Positions 10,829-20,761 of a DNA stretch of 64,000 nucleotides are shown one piece after another; the first letter of the stretch is position 1; every line of letters starts with the position of its first letter. The notes beneath the pieces are model-generated. The model saw only the letters and a list, made by a program, of their open reading frames with translations. It did not search any database and was not told the origin of the DNA. Position numbers and translations under genes: made by a program. The stretch is from Pyrococcus kukulkanii (lineage in GTDB: Archaea > Methanobacteriota_B > Thermococci > Thermococcales > Thermococcaceae): positions 1,364,001-1,428,000 of the forward strand of contig NZ_CP010835.1 of assembly GCF_001577775.1 (NCBI RefSeq). The letters are read 5' to 3'.

Positions 10829-12002
10829 CACCCTCCGCCTGGTACATGGCTTTTAATATCTTTTCTCCTTCTTCGTATTTTCTTATTGCCTCCTCAGCTA
10901 GCTCCATGGCATCAAGAAACTTAGCATGCTTCATTAGGAAGTCAACGGCGTCTAGTATTCTTAGCATCTCTAACTTCATTTCTTTTGCCGCAATGTACTT
11001 TATGATGCTCGTTCTTATTCTAGCCCTTATATCGATCCTACCCTCGGTTTCTTCTAATGCTTCCCTGTAAACCTTCATCGCATTTTCAAACTTTCCTAAC
11101 CCTACCAGGGCCTCTGCTAGCTCAATAAGTTTATCCCCTACCACATCAAATCTTCCTGAGCTCCTGTAGTTTTCAATAACCTGATTGAGCATTTTAATTA
11201 GGTTTACCCCAATAAGATTGGCCCTATTAAAATTCCTTGCGAGCAGATATGCATACTGAGCCTTAAGAAGGAGTCTCGTCATAGTTTCCAAGTCACCTTC
11301 AGCATATGCCAATTTGCTAGCTTTTTCATAGTGTTTTCCTGCTGTCTCCATTAATTCTCTGTACCTTTCGTCGTATCCGAATATGGTTTTTATGTAATTA
11401 GCTACCCTTTCAAAGGCTTCTGCGCTCTCTTCATACATTTCGTTTGAAATAGCATCCTCTGCGATCCTACCATAAATTTCGACTAATCTTCCTGCTATCC
11501 TTTCTATCCCCTCCTTGTTTGACAAGAGATCATAATATCTATAAGCTGATTCATACGCCACTATTGCTGACTCAATCTCCCCTGCTTCCTCGTAACTTGA
11601 ACCTAAGTCCTCGTACATCTTTGCAAATTCTTCAGCGTATTTCTTAACATGTTCTTGATCCCCAAGAAACGTGAATGCCTCTATTACACTTAAACATGAG
11701 TTAGTTAACCTGTCTAGATTGACTTCTGATTTGTCAACTTCTCTCTCTATGATCCGTAAATAAAGATATGCCGCCCTTAACATTATGGGCTTTGCCTGCT
11801 CATATACTCCCAACTTATTCCTCAATAATATCCCAGCTTCTTTGTAAAGACTCGCTGCTTTTTGGATGTCTCTCTTTTCTTCGTACCCCTTAGCAGCTCT
11901 CACAAGCATTTTAACGCCATCCTTAATTTTACCCTCTTTGATGTACTTATACCCCTCTCTTTCAAGCTCCTCTGGAGTTGATATGAGAAGATCTATATCC
12001 AA
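10821..12002 (-). CDS. TPR-repeat (SNAP-like) helical protein
   Basis: 393 residues made of repeated helix pairs with TPR spacing: EREGYKYIKEGKIKDGVKML, AASLYKEAGILLR, VAYESAYRYYDLL, ESAEAFERVANYIK, NAMKVYREALEE, DAMELAEEAIRKYEEG. No signal peptide or membrane helix is seen, so it is a cytoplasmic scaffold-type protein. The arrangement resembles archaeal alpha-SNAP-like proteins of unknown function. The start is a TTG at 12002, preceded by GGTGGAGG. It stands alone between the glycosyltransferase (convergent) and the rnp3 operon. Confidence 0.7.
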   Translation of the reverse strand: MDIDLLISTPEELEREGYKYIKEGKIKDGVKMLVRAAKGYEEKRDIQKAASLYKEAGILLRNKLGVYEQAKPIMLRAAYLYLRIIEREVDKSEVNLDRLTNSCLSVIEAFTFLGDQEHVKKYAEEFAKMYEDLGSSYEEAGEIESAIVAYESAYRYYDLLSNKEGIERIAGRLVEIYGRIAEDAISNEMYEESAEAFERVANYIKTIFGYDERYRELMETAGKHYEKASKLAYAEGDLETMTRLLLKAQYAYLLARNFNRANLIGVNLIKMLNQVIENYRSSGRFDVVGDKLIELAEALVGLGKFENAMKVYREALEETEGRIDIRARIRTSIIKYIAAKEMKLEMLRILDAVDFLMKHAKFLDAMELAEEAIRKYEEGEKILKAMYQAEGVK

Positions 12003-12047
12003 CCCTCCACCCTCCCTTACTTTAGCTTGAATTGTATTACCCTAATC

Positions 12048-12671
12048 TTATTTAAGCCTTTTTAGAATGAGTTCTGGATACGCGGAGAGACATGCTTTTG
12101 CTTGTGGCACGTCCATGCCTAGGACTATCCCCAGGCTTGCTAGATCTCGTGGTTCTCGGACTTCCCACTTGCTCTTGGATGATGAGGTTATGAACCTTCT
12201 GACTTTATATTTGTTGGCAAGCTCCCATGCCTTTCTCATAAACCTTAGCATGTTTGCTCTTTCGTACTGGCTTGCGTAAAGTAGGGGCCTTAGGGAGAAT
12301 CCCAGGGCCACATTTCTCTTAGCCATTAATCTTGCTAAGACATGATCTATTCCTGGGTCCTTTCTCCCCGTCCAGGGGCTTATAATTGCATCCACACCCC
12401 TCTCGATTGAATATCTAACGATCCTAAGATCTTTCGATTCGACGTAAATTAAGTAACTTTGCCGAAACTTCTGGATGACTTCTTTGACTAAGCTTGGTTT
12501 TGGATTAACTAAAGTTATTGCAACTTTTTCGTATTTTTCTCTAAGTTCCCTTAAAGTTGATTTGTCAAGGCTTCCTGGGGGAACCTCATAGGAGAAAACA
12601 ACTTCGTCGAACCATTCCTTGGTTAATTCGAATGCCTCCTCGCTTCTTACATCCAACTCAATCCACTTCAC
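12048..12671 (-). CDS. rnp3: Ribonuclease P protein component 3 (Rpp30)
   Basis: Protein subunit of the RNA-based archaeal RNase P, which removes 5' leaders from pre-tRNA; in Pyrococcus it pairs with Pop5. 207 residues of the polymerase/histidinol-phosphatase-like TIM barrel: [35 protein letters not shown] and the basic [24 protein letters not shown] are the Rpp30 core. Translation starts at a GTG (12671) overlapping the stop of the upstream RNA-binding gene (GTGA), so the two are coupled. Confidence 0.93.
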   Translation of the reverse strand: MKWIELDVRSEEAFELTKEWFDEVVFSYEVPPGSLDKSTLRELREKYEKVAITLVNPKPSLVKEVIQKFRQSYLIYVESKDLRIVRYSIERGVDAIISPWTGRKDPGIDHVLARLMAKRNVALGFSLRPLLYASQYERANMLRFMRKAWELANKYKVRRFITSSSKSKWEVREPRDLASLGIVLGMDVPQAKACLSAYPELILKRLK

Positions 12672-13132
12672 TCCTCACCCTCCAGCCACTCCCTCACAGC
12701 TTTAACAACACTCTCCTTTTTCATAGGAAAAGCCTTAACCTTAATCCTCACGTGGATTACATCTTCTCCCTCGCTGACTTTTACCTCCCCCAAGTAGGCT
12801 TTCTGTTTGTCAAACCTTATGTAAAATGTTCCAGTTTCATCAACTTTCTCTTCTGCATGCTCCCATAGGTACTTCCGATCTTCTTCGCTGAGCATGTTTC
12901 TTAAGTTCTCAAGGAACTTCCTTATGTTCCTTGAGTGCCTTAGTTCCGCGTCGACTACGAGTATTGGATTGCCAAAGTATCCTTCAGTTTCGATGACTTC
13001 AAAGTCTACATCCTTGGCGGAGATGTCCTCGGGGAATAACGTTTCAAGGGCTTCAAGTACCTTTTCAGGATCCTCAGTTGCATGGATGAACGTTCTTATC
13101 CTGATGTTGTGAGCCTGAAGCCTCTTAGTCAT
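12668..13132 (-). CDS. COG1325-type RNA-binding protein (DUF54)
   Basis: About 154 residues of a small alpha/beta protein matching the predicted exosome-associated or RNA-binding family found upstream of rnp3 in Thermococcales. Features seen are [27 protein letters not shown], the conserved [15 protein letters not shown] and [15 protein letters not shown]. It begins at the ATG after GGTGGTGAG (13132), rather than the GTG three codons before. The 4-bp overlap with rnp3 ties it to RNase P expression. Biochemical function not established to my knowledge. Confidence 0.82.
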   Translation of the reverse strand: MTKRLQAHNIRIRTFIHATEDPEKVLEALETLFPEDISAKDVDFEVIETEGYFGNPILVVDAELRHSRNIRKFLENLRNMLSEEDRKYLWEHAEEKVDETGTFYIRFDKQKAYLGEVKVSEGEDVIHVRIKVKAFPMKKESVVKAVREWLEGEE

Positions 13133-13173
13133 TCTCACCACCAGAATAAATTTGGAATAAGTTATTAAAAATC

Positions 13174-14451
13174 TTAGTTTACTATCTCGCCCAAAAGATA
13201 GGTTGAAGTTGCTCCTTTAACTTTTACTTCTGCGAATTTGCCTTTTTCTCCCTGAGGTAAAATTATGTGCTTGTAATTCATTGTAACTGCATCTATGTTA
13301 CCCTTCTTTCCTTCTCCATGAATAAGGACCTTTAACTTCCTTCCAATGTATCTCTTATTGATATCATAACTGATTTGTAGTCTTATCCTATGCATTATCC
13401 TTGACCTTTCCTTTACAAGCCATCCTGGGAGTTGCTTCCATTTGGCAGCTATAGTTCCTGGCCTCGGAGAGTACCTTGAGACGTTGACTTTGTCTGGTTT
13501 AATTCTCTTTATCAGCTCAACGCTCCTTTGAAATGCTTCTTCTGTCTCTCCAGGAAAACCTACGATTATATCAGTGTGTAAGTTTAGGTCGGGAAATTCC
13601 CTTCTAAAGGCCTTGACTATTTCTTCGAACTCTTCTACGGTGTACGTTCTCCCCATCCTTCTTAGGATCTCGTTATCCCCGCTTTGAACTGGTAAGTGCA
13701 AAAACTTGTAGATTTTCTCATCCTTGTAAGCATCTATAAGCTCATCAAGGAACTTTATTACATGGTTTGGATTCATCATCCCAACTCTTATCCTAAATTC
13801 TCCCTCTATTGCAGTTATCTCATCCAAGAGCTTAGCTAAGTTAGTTCCTATATCAAAACCATAACATCCGGTATCCTCCGCTGATAACCATATTTCCTTA
13901 TATCCCTGTCTAATTGCCCATTTGACCCACTCAATGACTTTTTCTGGTGCATAACTCTTTAAGACACCTCTTGCAAGTCTCGTTGCGCAGTACGTACATG
14001 CATTCAGACAACCTTCGGCTATTGGCACTATAAAGTGGACACCTCTTGGAGATAACCTTGGAAGGTCAAGTTTGTCTAAATTTCTCTTTCTCCAGTCGGG
14101 AACGCTTATTAGCTTCTCTCCTCTTAAAGCGTATTCGACTGCTTGAGTTATTCTGTCTATGCTCTTAACTCCTAACACCGCGGAAACTCTCTCATCAATC
14201 ACGTCGGGATTAACATGAGGAAGGCATCCTGTTACAATTACTTTCTTTCCGGAGTCTAATAACTCTTTAATTCTCCTTGAGATCTTTCTCTCAGTTGGAT
14301 CCTTAACGGCACAGCTATTCACAACAGCTATCTCTGCCTCCTCAGGAGTATCAACTAACTCATGTCCCGCTAAGTAAAGCAAAGCTGCCATCATCTCCCC
14401 ATCTGCCTTATTTCTTGCACAACCGTAATTCTCGATGTAAACTTTGACCAT
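13174..14451 (-). CDS. MtaB-type tRNA methylthiotransferase
   Basis: Radical SAM enzyme adding a 2-methylthio group to threonylcarbamoyladenosine at position 37 (ms2t6A). 425 residues with full MTTase architecture: UPF0004 domain with cysteines in YGCARNKADGE, VVNSCAVKD and VTGCLPH; the radical SAM cluster CLNACTYC at about residue 155; and a C-terminal TRAM domain (IGRKLKVLIHGEGKKGN...). The archaeal CDKAL1/e-MtaB subgroup fits better than MiaB. It is monocistronic; the NfnS-like operon diverges from it across a 200-bp gap. Confidence 0.9.
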   Translation of the reverse strand: MVKVYIENYGCARNKADGEMMAALLYLAGHELVDTPEEAEIAVVNSCAVKDPTERKISRRIKELLDSGKKVIVTGCLPHVNPDVIDERVSAVLGVKSIDRITQAVEYALRGEKLISVPDWRKRNLDKLDLPRLSPRGVHFIVPIAEGCLNACTYCATRLARGVLKSYAPEKVIEWVKWAIRQGYKEIWLSAEDTGCYGFDIGTNLAKLLDEITAIEGEFRIRVGMMNPNHVIKFLDELIDAYKDEKIYKFLHLPVQSGDNEILRRMGRTYTVEEFEEIVKAFRREFPDLNLHTDIIVGFPGETEEAFQRSVELIKRIKPDKVNVSRYSPRPGTIAAKWKQLPGWLVKERSRIMHRIRLQISYDINKRYIGRKLKVLIHGEGKKGNIDAVTMNYKHIILPQGEKGKFAEVKVKGATSTYLLGEIVN

Positions 14452-14585
14452 CACTTCAGCCTTGGAAGTTTACTTAATAGATTTTCGTTTATGGGGAGAT
14501 TATGCCACATTTTAGGGTATTGACCAAAAATCTTCTGTTGTTTCCTCTGGGGATTTTAGGATTTTCACCCTTGGTTTACAATAAT

Positions 14586-14594
14586 TTTATAAAT
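14586..14594 (+). promoter_or_regulatory. TATA box of the NfnSL-like operon
   Basis: TTTATAAAT, placing transcription start near 14617-14620, directly over the ATGTTCA repeats described next. Confidence 0.6.
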
Positions 14595-14599
14595 ACTAA

Positions 14600-14635
14600 A
14601 TGTACAAAACCTAATGTAATGTTCAAAAATGTTCA
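14600..14635 (+). promoter_or_regulatory. Three phased ATGTWCA repeats at the NfnSL promoter
   Basis: ATGTACA at 14600-14606, ATGTTCA at 14619-14625 and 14629-14635. Start-to-start distances of 19 and 10 bp keep all three on one DNA face. They lie between TATA box and ribosome-binding site, across the predicted start of transcription, a typical repressor position in archaea. The regulator is unknown; it does not match the SurR GTTTnnnAAC motif. Confidence 0.45.
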
Positions 14636-14655
14636 TTTAGACGGAGGTGTTCATA

Positions 14656-15525
14656 GTGTACAAGATCCTTGAGAAGAGAGAGATAGCGATGAGAAACACT
14701 TGGTATAAAATCTATGCCCCTCACGTAGCTAAGAAAGTTCAGCCAGGGCAATTCGTCATCGTTAGAGCATTCCAAAATGGTGAGAGAATTCCCCTAACTC
14801 CAGTGATGTGGGACAGGGAAGAGGGGTGGATAGTTCTAATAGTCTTCACAAGAGGAAAGACCACTATGAGAATGGCCCTTGAACTTAGTGAGGGTGATTC
14901 TCTTCTCAACGTTGCAGGACCTCTTGGCAATCCCGCCCCAATGGAGAAGTTTGGCAAGGTACTTGCAATTGGGGCTTATACTGGAATAGTTGAGGTTTAT
15001 CCAATAGCTAAGGCATGGCAAGAAATTGGGAATGACGTTACAACGTTGCATGTGACCTTTGAGCCAATGGTAATACTACAAGATTACCTTGAGAATGCCG
15101 TTTCAAGGCATATAGTTGAGCCAGTTAAGCTTGATCCAAGGTTTGACTTTAAGGTGAACATGAAATATGTAACCAAGAGACTTGTTGAGAAAGTTAGAGA
15201 ACTTTTGGAAAGTGAGAATTGGGATCTAGTCTTTATGGTTGGTCCACCAGGAGATCAAAAAGCCGTATTTGAAGTCGTTAGGGAGTTTGGAATTCCAATG
15301 AGGGTTGACTTGCATCCGATAATGGTTGACGGGACTGGAATGTGCGGAGCATGTAGGGTAAGAGTTGGGGGAGAAGTTAAGTTTGCCTGTGTTGACGGGC
15401 CCGAGTTCGATGCTTACCAGGTTGATTGGGACGAGTTAATTCACAGAGTTGGGTTCTATTCTAAGATGGAAAGAATTGCACTGGAGAGATATTTAGAAGA
15501 GCTTAAGGCTAAGGGGGTGATCTGA
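14656..15525 (+). CDS. NfnS-like ferredoxin:NADP oxidoreductase small subunit (SudB/SudX type)
   Basis: FAD-binding diaphorase subunit of a two-subunit ferredoxin-NADP(H) oxidoreductase. About 289 residues: FAD domain with GQFVIVRAF, NAD(P) domain with VLAIGAYTGIVEVYPIAKA, and a C-terminal [2Fe-2S] segment DGTGMCGACRVRVGGEVKFAC. GTG 14656 is chosen because GGAGGT (14643-14648) is 7 nt upstream; the in-frame GTG at 14647 overlaps that site. The next gene encodes the large subunit, and a ferredoxin follows, as with the second Nfn-like pair (PF1910-PF1911) and ferredoxin of P. furiosus as I recall it. It may control NADPH/ferredoxin balance. Confidence 0.88.
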   Translation: MYKILEKREIAMRNTWYKIYAPHVAKKVQPGQFVIVRAFQNGERIPLTPVMWDREEGWIVLIVFTRGKTTMRMALELSEGDSLLNVAGPLGNPAPMEKFGKVLAIGAYTGIVEVYPIAKAWQEIGNDVTTLHVTFEPMVILQDYLENAVSRHIVEPVKLDPRFDFKVNMKYVTKRLVEKVRELLESENWDLVFMVGPPGDQKAVFEVVREFGIPMRVDLHPIMVDGTGMCGACRVRVGGEVKFACVDGPEFDAYQVDWDELIHRVGFYSKMERIALERYLEELKAKGVI

Positions 15526-16956
<1,431 letters not shown>

Positions 16957-17015
16957 ACCTTCTTCTTCAATTTAATTATCTTAGGTTTCCCTAATTCCCA
17001 ACTTGGGGATTTTAA

Positions 17016-17312
<297 letters not shown>

Positions 17313-17323
17313 TCCTCTTTCTT

Positions 17324-18493
17324 TTATTCTATCGTTAGGTTGAACTTCTTGGCTTGTTCTAGCACGTATTCCCTGATTTCCCTGGCCTTTGGAAACTCTG
17401 CCACAATTTCACCGTTCTCGATTATCGGTTTAAGTAGAGGTTCAACCTTTGCTCCACAAACTGGGCACTTCTCAAGCTTCTTGTTTGCTGGTACGACGTG
17501 GTAATGGCCGTTCTCACACCGATAAACCTGCTTTCTACCGCTCAGCTTACCCCTCTTTGCCATTGGCTTTCCTTCAACCTCAACTATATCCAGAGCAAAG
17601 TCGATTGGCTTCGCGCTTGCAATTGCACCTCCAACTCCAAATGCATCCGCGACATCAACTATCTCCTTTATCTTTTCTTCATCGAGTCCGCCCGAGATAA
17701 ATATCTTGACCCAGTCGTAGCCCCTAACGTTGAGCTCCCACCTTACCTCTTCGATGATCTTTCTGAAGTTGCCCCTCCTTGAGCTCGGAGTGTCGAGTCT
17801 TACAGCGAACAGCCTTTTTCCTAGGGCTTCGGCGGCCATTACAGCTTCAACCTTCTCATCGTAGAAGGTATCGACTAGGGCTATCCTGGGGACTTCCTCC
17901 TCTATAACCTCGTCAAAGTACTTCCATGCCTTCACTTGATCTCCTACCGTGATTATGAGGGCATGGGGCATAGTTCCAACTGCCTTCTCGTCAATCATCT
18001 CAGCTCCTAAAACGCCAGAGATTCCATCGCAGCCGCCTATGAAGGCCGCCCTATCTATCATTGGTGCTATTGCCGGATGCATATGTCTAATCCCGAAGGA
18101 GTAGACGGGCTTGAACTTTGCAGCGATCTTAATCCTTAAGGCAGCGGTTGCGATGCCACTTGCCTGACTCAGCATTCCCAGCAATGCTGTCTCGTAAATT
18201 CCGAAGTCCTCGTAGTAGCCTTCGATCTGGAGAACGGGCTCATATGGATGGAATATCGTCCCCTCGGGCATTGCGTAAACGTTTACGGGTAATCCTTCAA
18301 GGAGCTTTGCAACCTCTTCAACTCCAACGAGAACTCCCCACTTCCAGTTCTTTGGGAGAGAAGTAGTTGTAACATCCGCCAAAACTTTTTTGTGGATGTT
18401 CTTTGCCTCTAGAATCTTCTTCGTTCTTATGAAGTATACATCGGTCGTCTTTCCAGCCTTTATATCCTCCTCGCTGGCTATGTAGAACTTCAT
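17324..18493 (-). CDS. pncB: Nicotinate phosphoribosyltransferase
   Basis: Makes nicotinate mononucleotide from nicotinate and PRPP in NAD salvage. 389 residues: TSLPKNWKWGVLVGVEEV, the SFGIRHMHPAIAPMIDRAAFIGGCDGISG active-site region (split here: FGIRHMHP, GGCDGISG), phosphate-binding IFISGGLDEE and AFGVGGAIA. A C-terminal zinc ribbon (CENGHYHVVP...CPVCGAK) is typical of the archaeal form. ATG 18493 follows GGTGGT; in-frame codons before it lack a site. Confidence 0.92.
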   Translation of the reverse strand: MKFYIASEEDIKAGKTTDVYFIRTKKILEAKNIHKKVLADVTTTSLPKNWKWGVLVGVEEVAKLLEGLPVNVYAMPEGTIFHPYEPVLQIEGYYEDFGIYETALLGMLSQASGIATAALRIKIAAKFKPVYSFGIRHMHPAIAPMIDRAAFIGGCDGISGVLGAEMIDEKAVGTMPHALIITVGDQVKAWKYFDEVIEEEVPRIALVDTFYDEKVEAVMAAEALGKRLFAVRLDTPSSRRGNFRKIIEEVRWELNVRGYDWVKIFISGGLDEEKIKEIVDVADAFGVGGAIASAKPIDFALDIVEVEGKPMAKRGKLSGRKQVYRCENGHYHVVPANKKLEKCPVCGAKVEPLLKPIIENGEIVAEFPKAREIREYVLEQAKKFNLTIE

Positions 18494-18555
18494 GACCACC
18501 ACCATAATAAGTATCCTCAGGAACCTTTAAGACTTCCCACACCCATCTATGGTCA

Positions 18556-19053
18556 ATGATAGTGTATTCAACTAGAAGGGGATCTACGAAGAAAATAGCT
18601 GAGGCCATTGCTGAGGGCCTGGGGGATGAAGCTTTTAACCTTAGAGAGGAATGGCCGGAGGAGCTGGAGGATTTCATAGTCCTCGGAACCCCGATATACT
18701 ACGAAAGGCCCCTGCCTGAAGTCTTAGAGTTCATTCGGCGGAACGATGGGTTGGAGGGAAAAGTCATTGCTGTGTTCGTGGTTTGTATGGCCGATCTTTT
18801 TGGGGTGCTTGGGAAAAGGTACGCGGAGCTTAGGTACCTCAATCTCGTTAAGAGGGAGATTAAGGGCGATGTCATTGATGAGAGGATCTTCAGGGGATGG
18901 ATAAGAAAGGAAAACTCTAGGACAATTAAGGAAGCTTATTCCTGGGGTCTTGAGCTTGCTGAGATATTTGGAGGAAAGCATTTAATGCCTACGCTTCATG
19001 TTGAAGATAGCCAGGGTGAGGAAGAGGATACTAGAGCAAAAATAAAATGGTGA
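18556..19053 (+). CDS. Flavodoxin-like protein
   Basis: 165 residues beginning directly with an FMN phosphate loop: IVYSTRRGSTKKIAEAIAEGL, followed by FIVLGTPIYYERPLPEVLEFI and VIAVFVVCMADLFG, as in flavodoxin or HemG-type domains. It probably carries electrons with FMN. The last 30 residues are charged and disordered-looking. It is divergent from pncB, with both starts within 65 bp. Redox partner unknown; the ferredoxin/Nfn genes nearby are a reasonable but unproven context. Confidence 0.75.
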   Translation: MIVYSTRRGSTKKIAEAIAEGLGDEAFNLREEWPEELEDFIVLGTPIYYERPLPEVLEFIRRNDGLEGKVIAVFVVCMADLFGVLGKRYAELRYLNLVKREIKGDVIDERIFRGWIRKENSRTIKEAYSWGLELAEIFGGKHLMPTLHVEDSQGEEEDTRAKIKW

Positions 19054-19087
19054 CATCGTTGAGCACCTCAGATAAGCCGTTCTGGAG

Positions 19088-19113
19088 TTTCACCGATAAT
19101 CCTTGATTGGTGA
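19088..19113. other. Inverted repeat downstream of the flavodoxin-like gene
   Basis: TTTCACC and GGTGAAA flank a 13-14 nt loop containing GATAATCCTTGATT. It sits in the 175-bp gap before the SDR gene; function unclear (terminator, operator or small RNA hairpin). No other feature is apparent in that gap except the SDR promoter (TTATATACC at about 19207-19215). Confidence 0.3.
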
Positions 19114-19228
19114 AATTGACCCGATGCTTAGGAAGGAATATCTGAGAAAATTACGTTCCCTTCTACCCTTTTAGCCCAACCGATAATGTTTAGATGATCC
19201 ACTCCTTATTATATACCTAGGTGATCCC

Positions 19229-20020
19229 ATGAAGCCACTGCATGAGCTCATCTCACTCTCCGGGAAGACTGCCCTAATAACAGGTGCGGCCTCGGGAATA
19301 GGTAAAGCAACAGCCTTCAGGTTTGCCGAGGCTGGAGCTGACTTATACCTTTCGGACATAAACGAAGAGGGTCTTAACCTCGTCAGGGATAGGATTCGGG
19401 AGAAATTTAACGTCAATGTTGAAACGTTTAGGATCGACCTCTCAAAGAAACCCGAGATAGATCTCCTCTGGGAGCAGCTTAAAGGTAGGGAGCCAGATAT
19501 CCTAGTGAACAACGCGGGAGTTTACTGGTTCAAGGACTTCCTTGAGGCTGATGAAGCCTTTTACAGGAAGGTCATGGCTATAAATCTAGACTCAGTCTTC
19601 TGGATGTGCCAGCACTTCGTGAGAAGGAGGAAGGAGCGTGGGGGAGTGGTAATAAATGTCAGCTCAATAGAGGCCTTCCTCCCATTTGCCAAGGGCTTGG
19701 TTCACTACGATGCCTCAAAGCTCGGCGTTGTGGCACTAACCAGGGCAATAGCCCGAGAATATGGAAAGAGGATAAGGGCGAACGTCGTTGTTCCGGGAGG
19801 AATAGAGACTGAAGGAGTAAAAAGGCTGAAGAAAGAGGCGATAATGAAGTTTGACATGGAGAAGATTGCGATCTCCTTCAACTTCAACGCAAGGCTTCCA
19901 ATGGGAAGGTTTGGAGATCCCGATGAAGTAGCTAGAGTTATCCTGTTCCTCGCAAGCGATCTGGCGAGCTACGTCAACGGGGCAATAATTCCGGTCGATG
20001 GTGGGTTTCTATCCACGTGA
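19229..20020 (+). CDS. Short-chain dehydrogenase/reductase
   Basis: Classical SDR oxidoreductase, 263 aa: cofactor motif TGAASGIGKAT at about residue 17, NNAGVYW, catalytic Ser in INVSSIEA and the YxxxK pair in HYDASKLG, ending with the usual VNGAIIPVDGGF. The aspartate in YLSDINEE after beta-2 suggests NAD(H) preference. Substrate unknown. Preceded by TTATATACC and GGTGAT. The 3' end overlaps the convergent lipoprotein gene by 12 bp. Confidence 0.9.
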   Translation: MKPLHELISLSGKTALITGAASGIGKATAFRFAEAGADLYLSDINEEGLNLVRDRIREKFNVNVETFRIDLSKKPEIDLLWEQLKGREPDILVNNAGVYWFKDFLEADEAFYRKVMAINLDSVFWMCQHFVRRRKERGGVVINVSSIEAFLPFAKGLVHYDASKLGVVALTRAIAREYGKRIRANVVVPGGIETEGVKRLKKEAIMKFDMEKIAISFNFNARLPMGRFGDPDEVARVILFLASDLASYVNGAIIPVDGGFLST

Positions 20021-20650
20021 ATAGTATATTCCTCCGACGGTTTCGTTGTTCCATACTGCGAATATCTTCCACTCATTATCTCCTGTTTTCTCCACGAAGA
20101 CTTCAACCTCAACCCCCAGCGTGAAAATAGTTCCTAGCCTTGTCCTGTTCTTTATTTCGCTAAATTTGAGCTGATAATCTGCTTTAGTTTTCCTTAATGG
20201 CTTTTTTATCGTAATATTTCCGGAGTAAACCTTCCCATCGTAAACAATGCCAATCGAAGGGATAGTGTTTGATGTGACAATTGTACCATTGAGTACTGGA
20301 CTGAAATCCACTCGTAACTTTATAGACTCGGGAACCTTGGGGAATTTCAATACGTACACTCTAAATCCAGCTCCACTATATCCTTCCTTTGCGGCGATAT
20401 CTATCTGTTCAATTATTATATTGGCTAAAAGTTCTTCGACTTCTTTTGCAATATTTACTGGAACCAGAATAGTTACATTGTATTCGGAGTTATTCACATA
20501 CACCCATATTTTATCGAGCTTAGTAGTCGTTAGTTGCTGTGTAGTAGTATTTTCTGGGGAGGTGTGACTCATAGTTGGAGTTTCAGTTGAGATGCACCCG
20601 CTAAACCCTACAACTAACATAAATAATATAGCAAGTACCTCTATTTTCAT
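20009..20650 (-). CDS. Putative membrane-anchored lipoprotein
   Basis: 213 residues with a hydrophobic leader ending in a lipobox-like VVGFSGCIS, then a Thr/Ser-rich linker (about residues 22-45) and an extracellular alpha/beta domain with several N-glycosylation sequons (NNSE, NVT, NGT, NIT, NRT, NET). I recognise no family. Probably exposed at the cell surface. AT-rich relative to its neighbours. Confidence 0.7.
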   Translation of the reverse strand: MKIEVLAILFMLVVGFSGCISTETPTMSHTSPENTTTQQLTTTKLDKIWVYVNNSEYNVTILVPVNIAKEVEELLANIIIEQIDIAAKEGYSGAGFRVYVLKFPKVPESIKLRVDFSPVLNGTIVTSNTIPSIGIVYDGKVYSGNITIKKPLRKTKADYQLKFSEIKNRTRLGTIFTLGVEVEVFVEKTGDNEWKIFAVWNNETVGGIYYSRG

Positions 20651-20761
20651 TGATGCTCCCTCAGATCATGATAAGTTACTTCAATTTAAACTTTTCGTTG
20701 TAAATTGTTGTAAAGCAAACACTTTAAAGCTAATGCTTAACTTGGGCTGAGAGGTGTTCCA

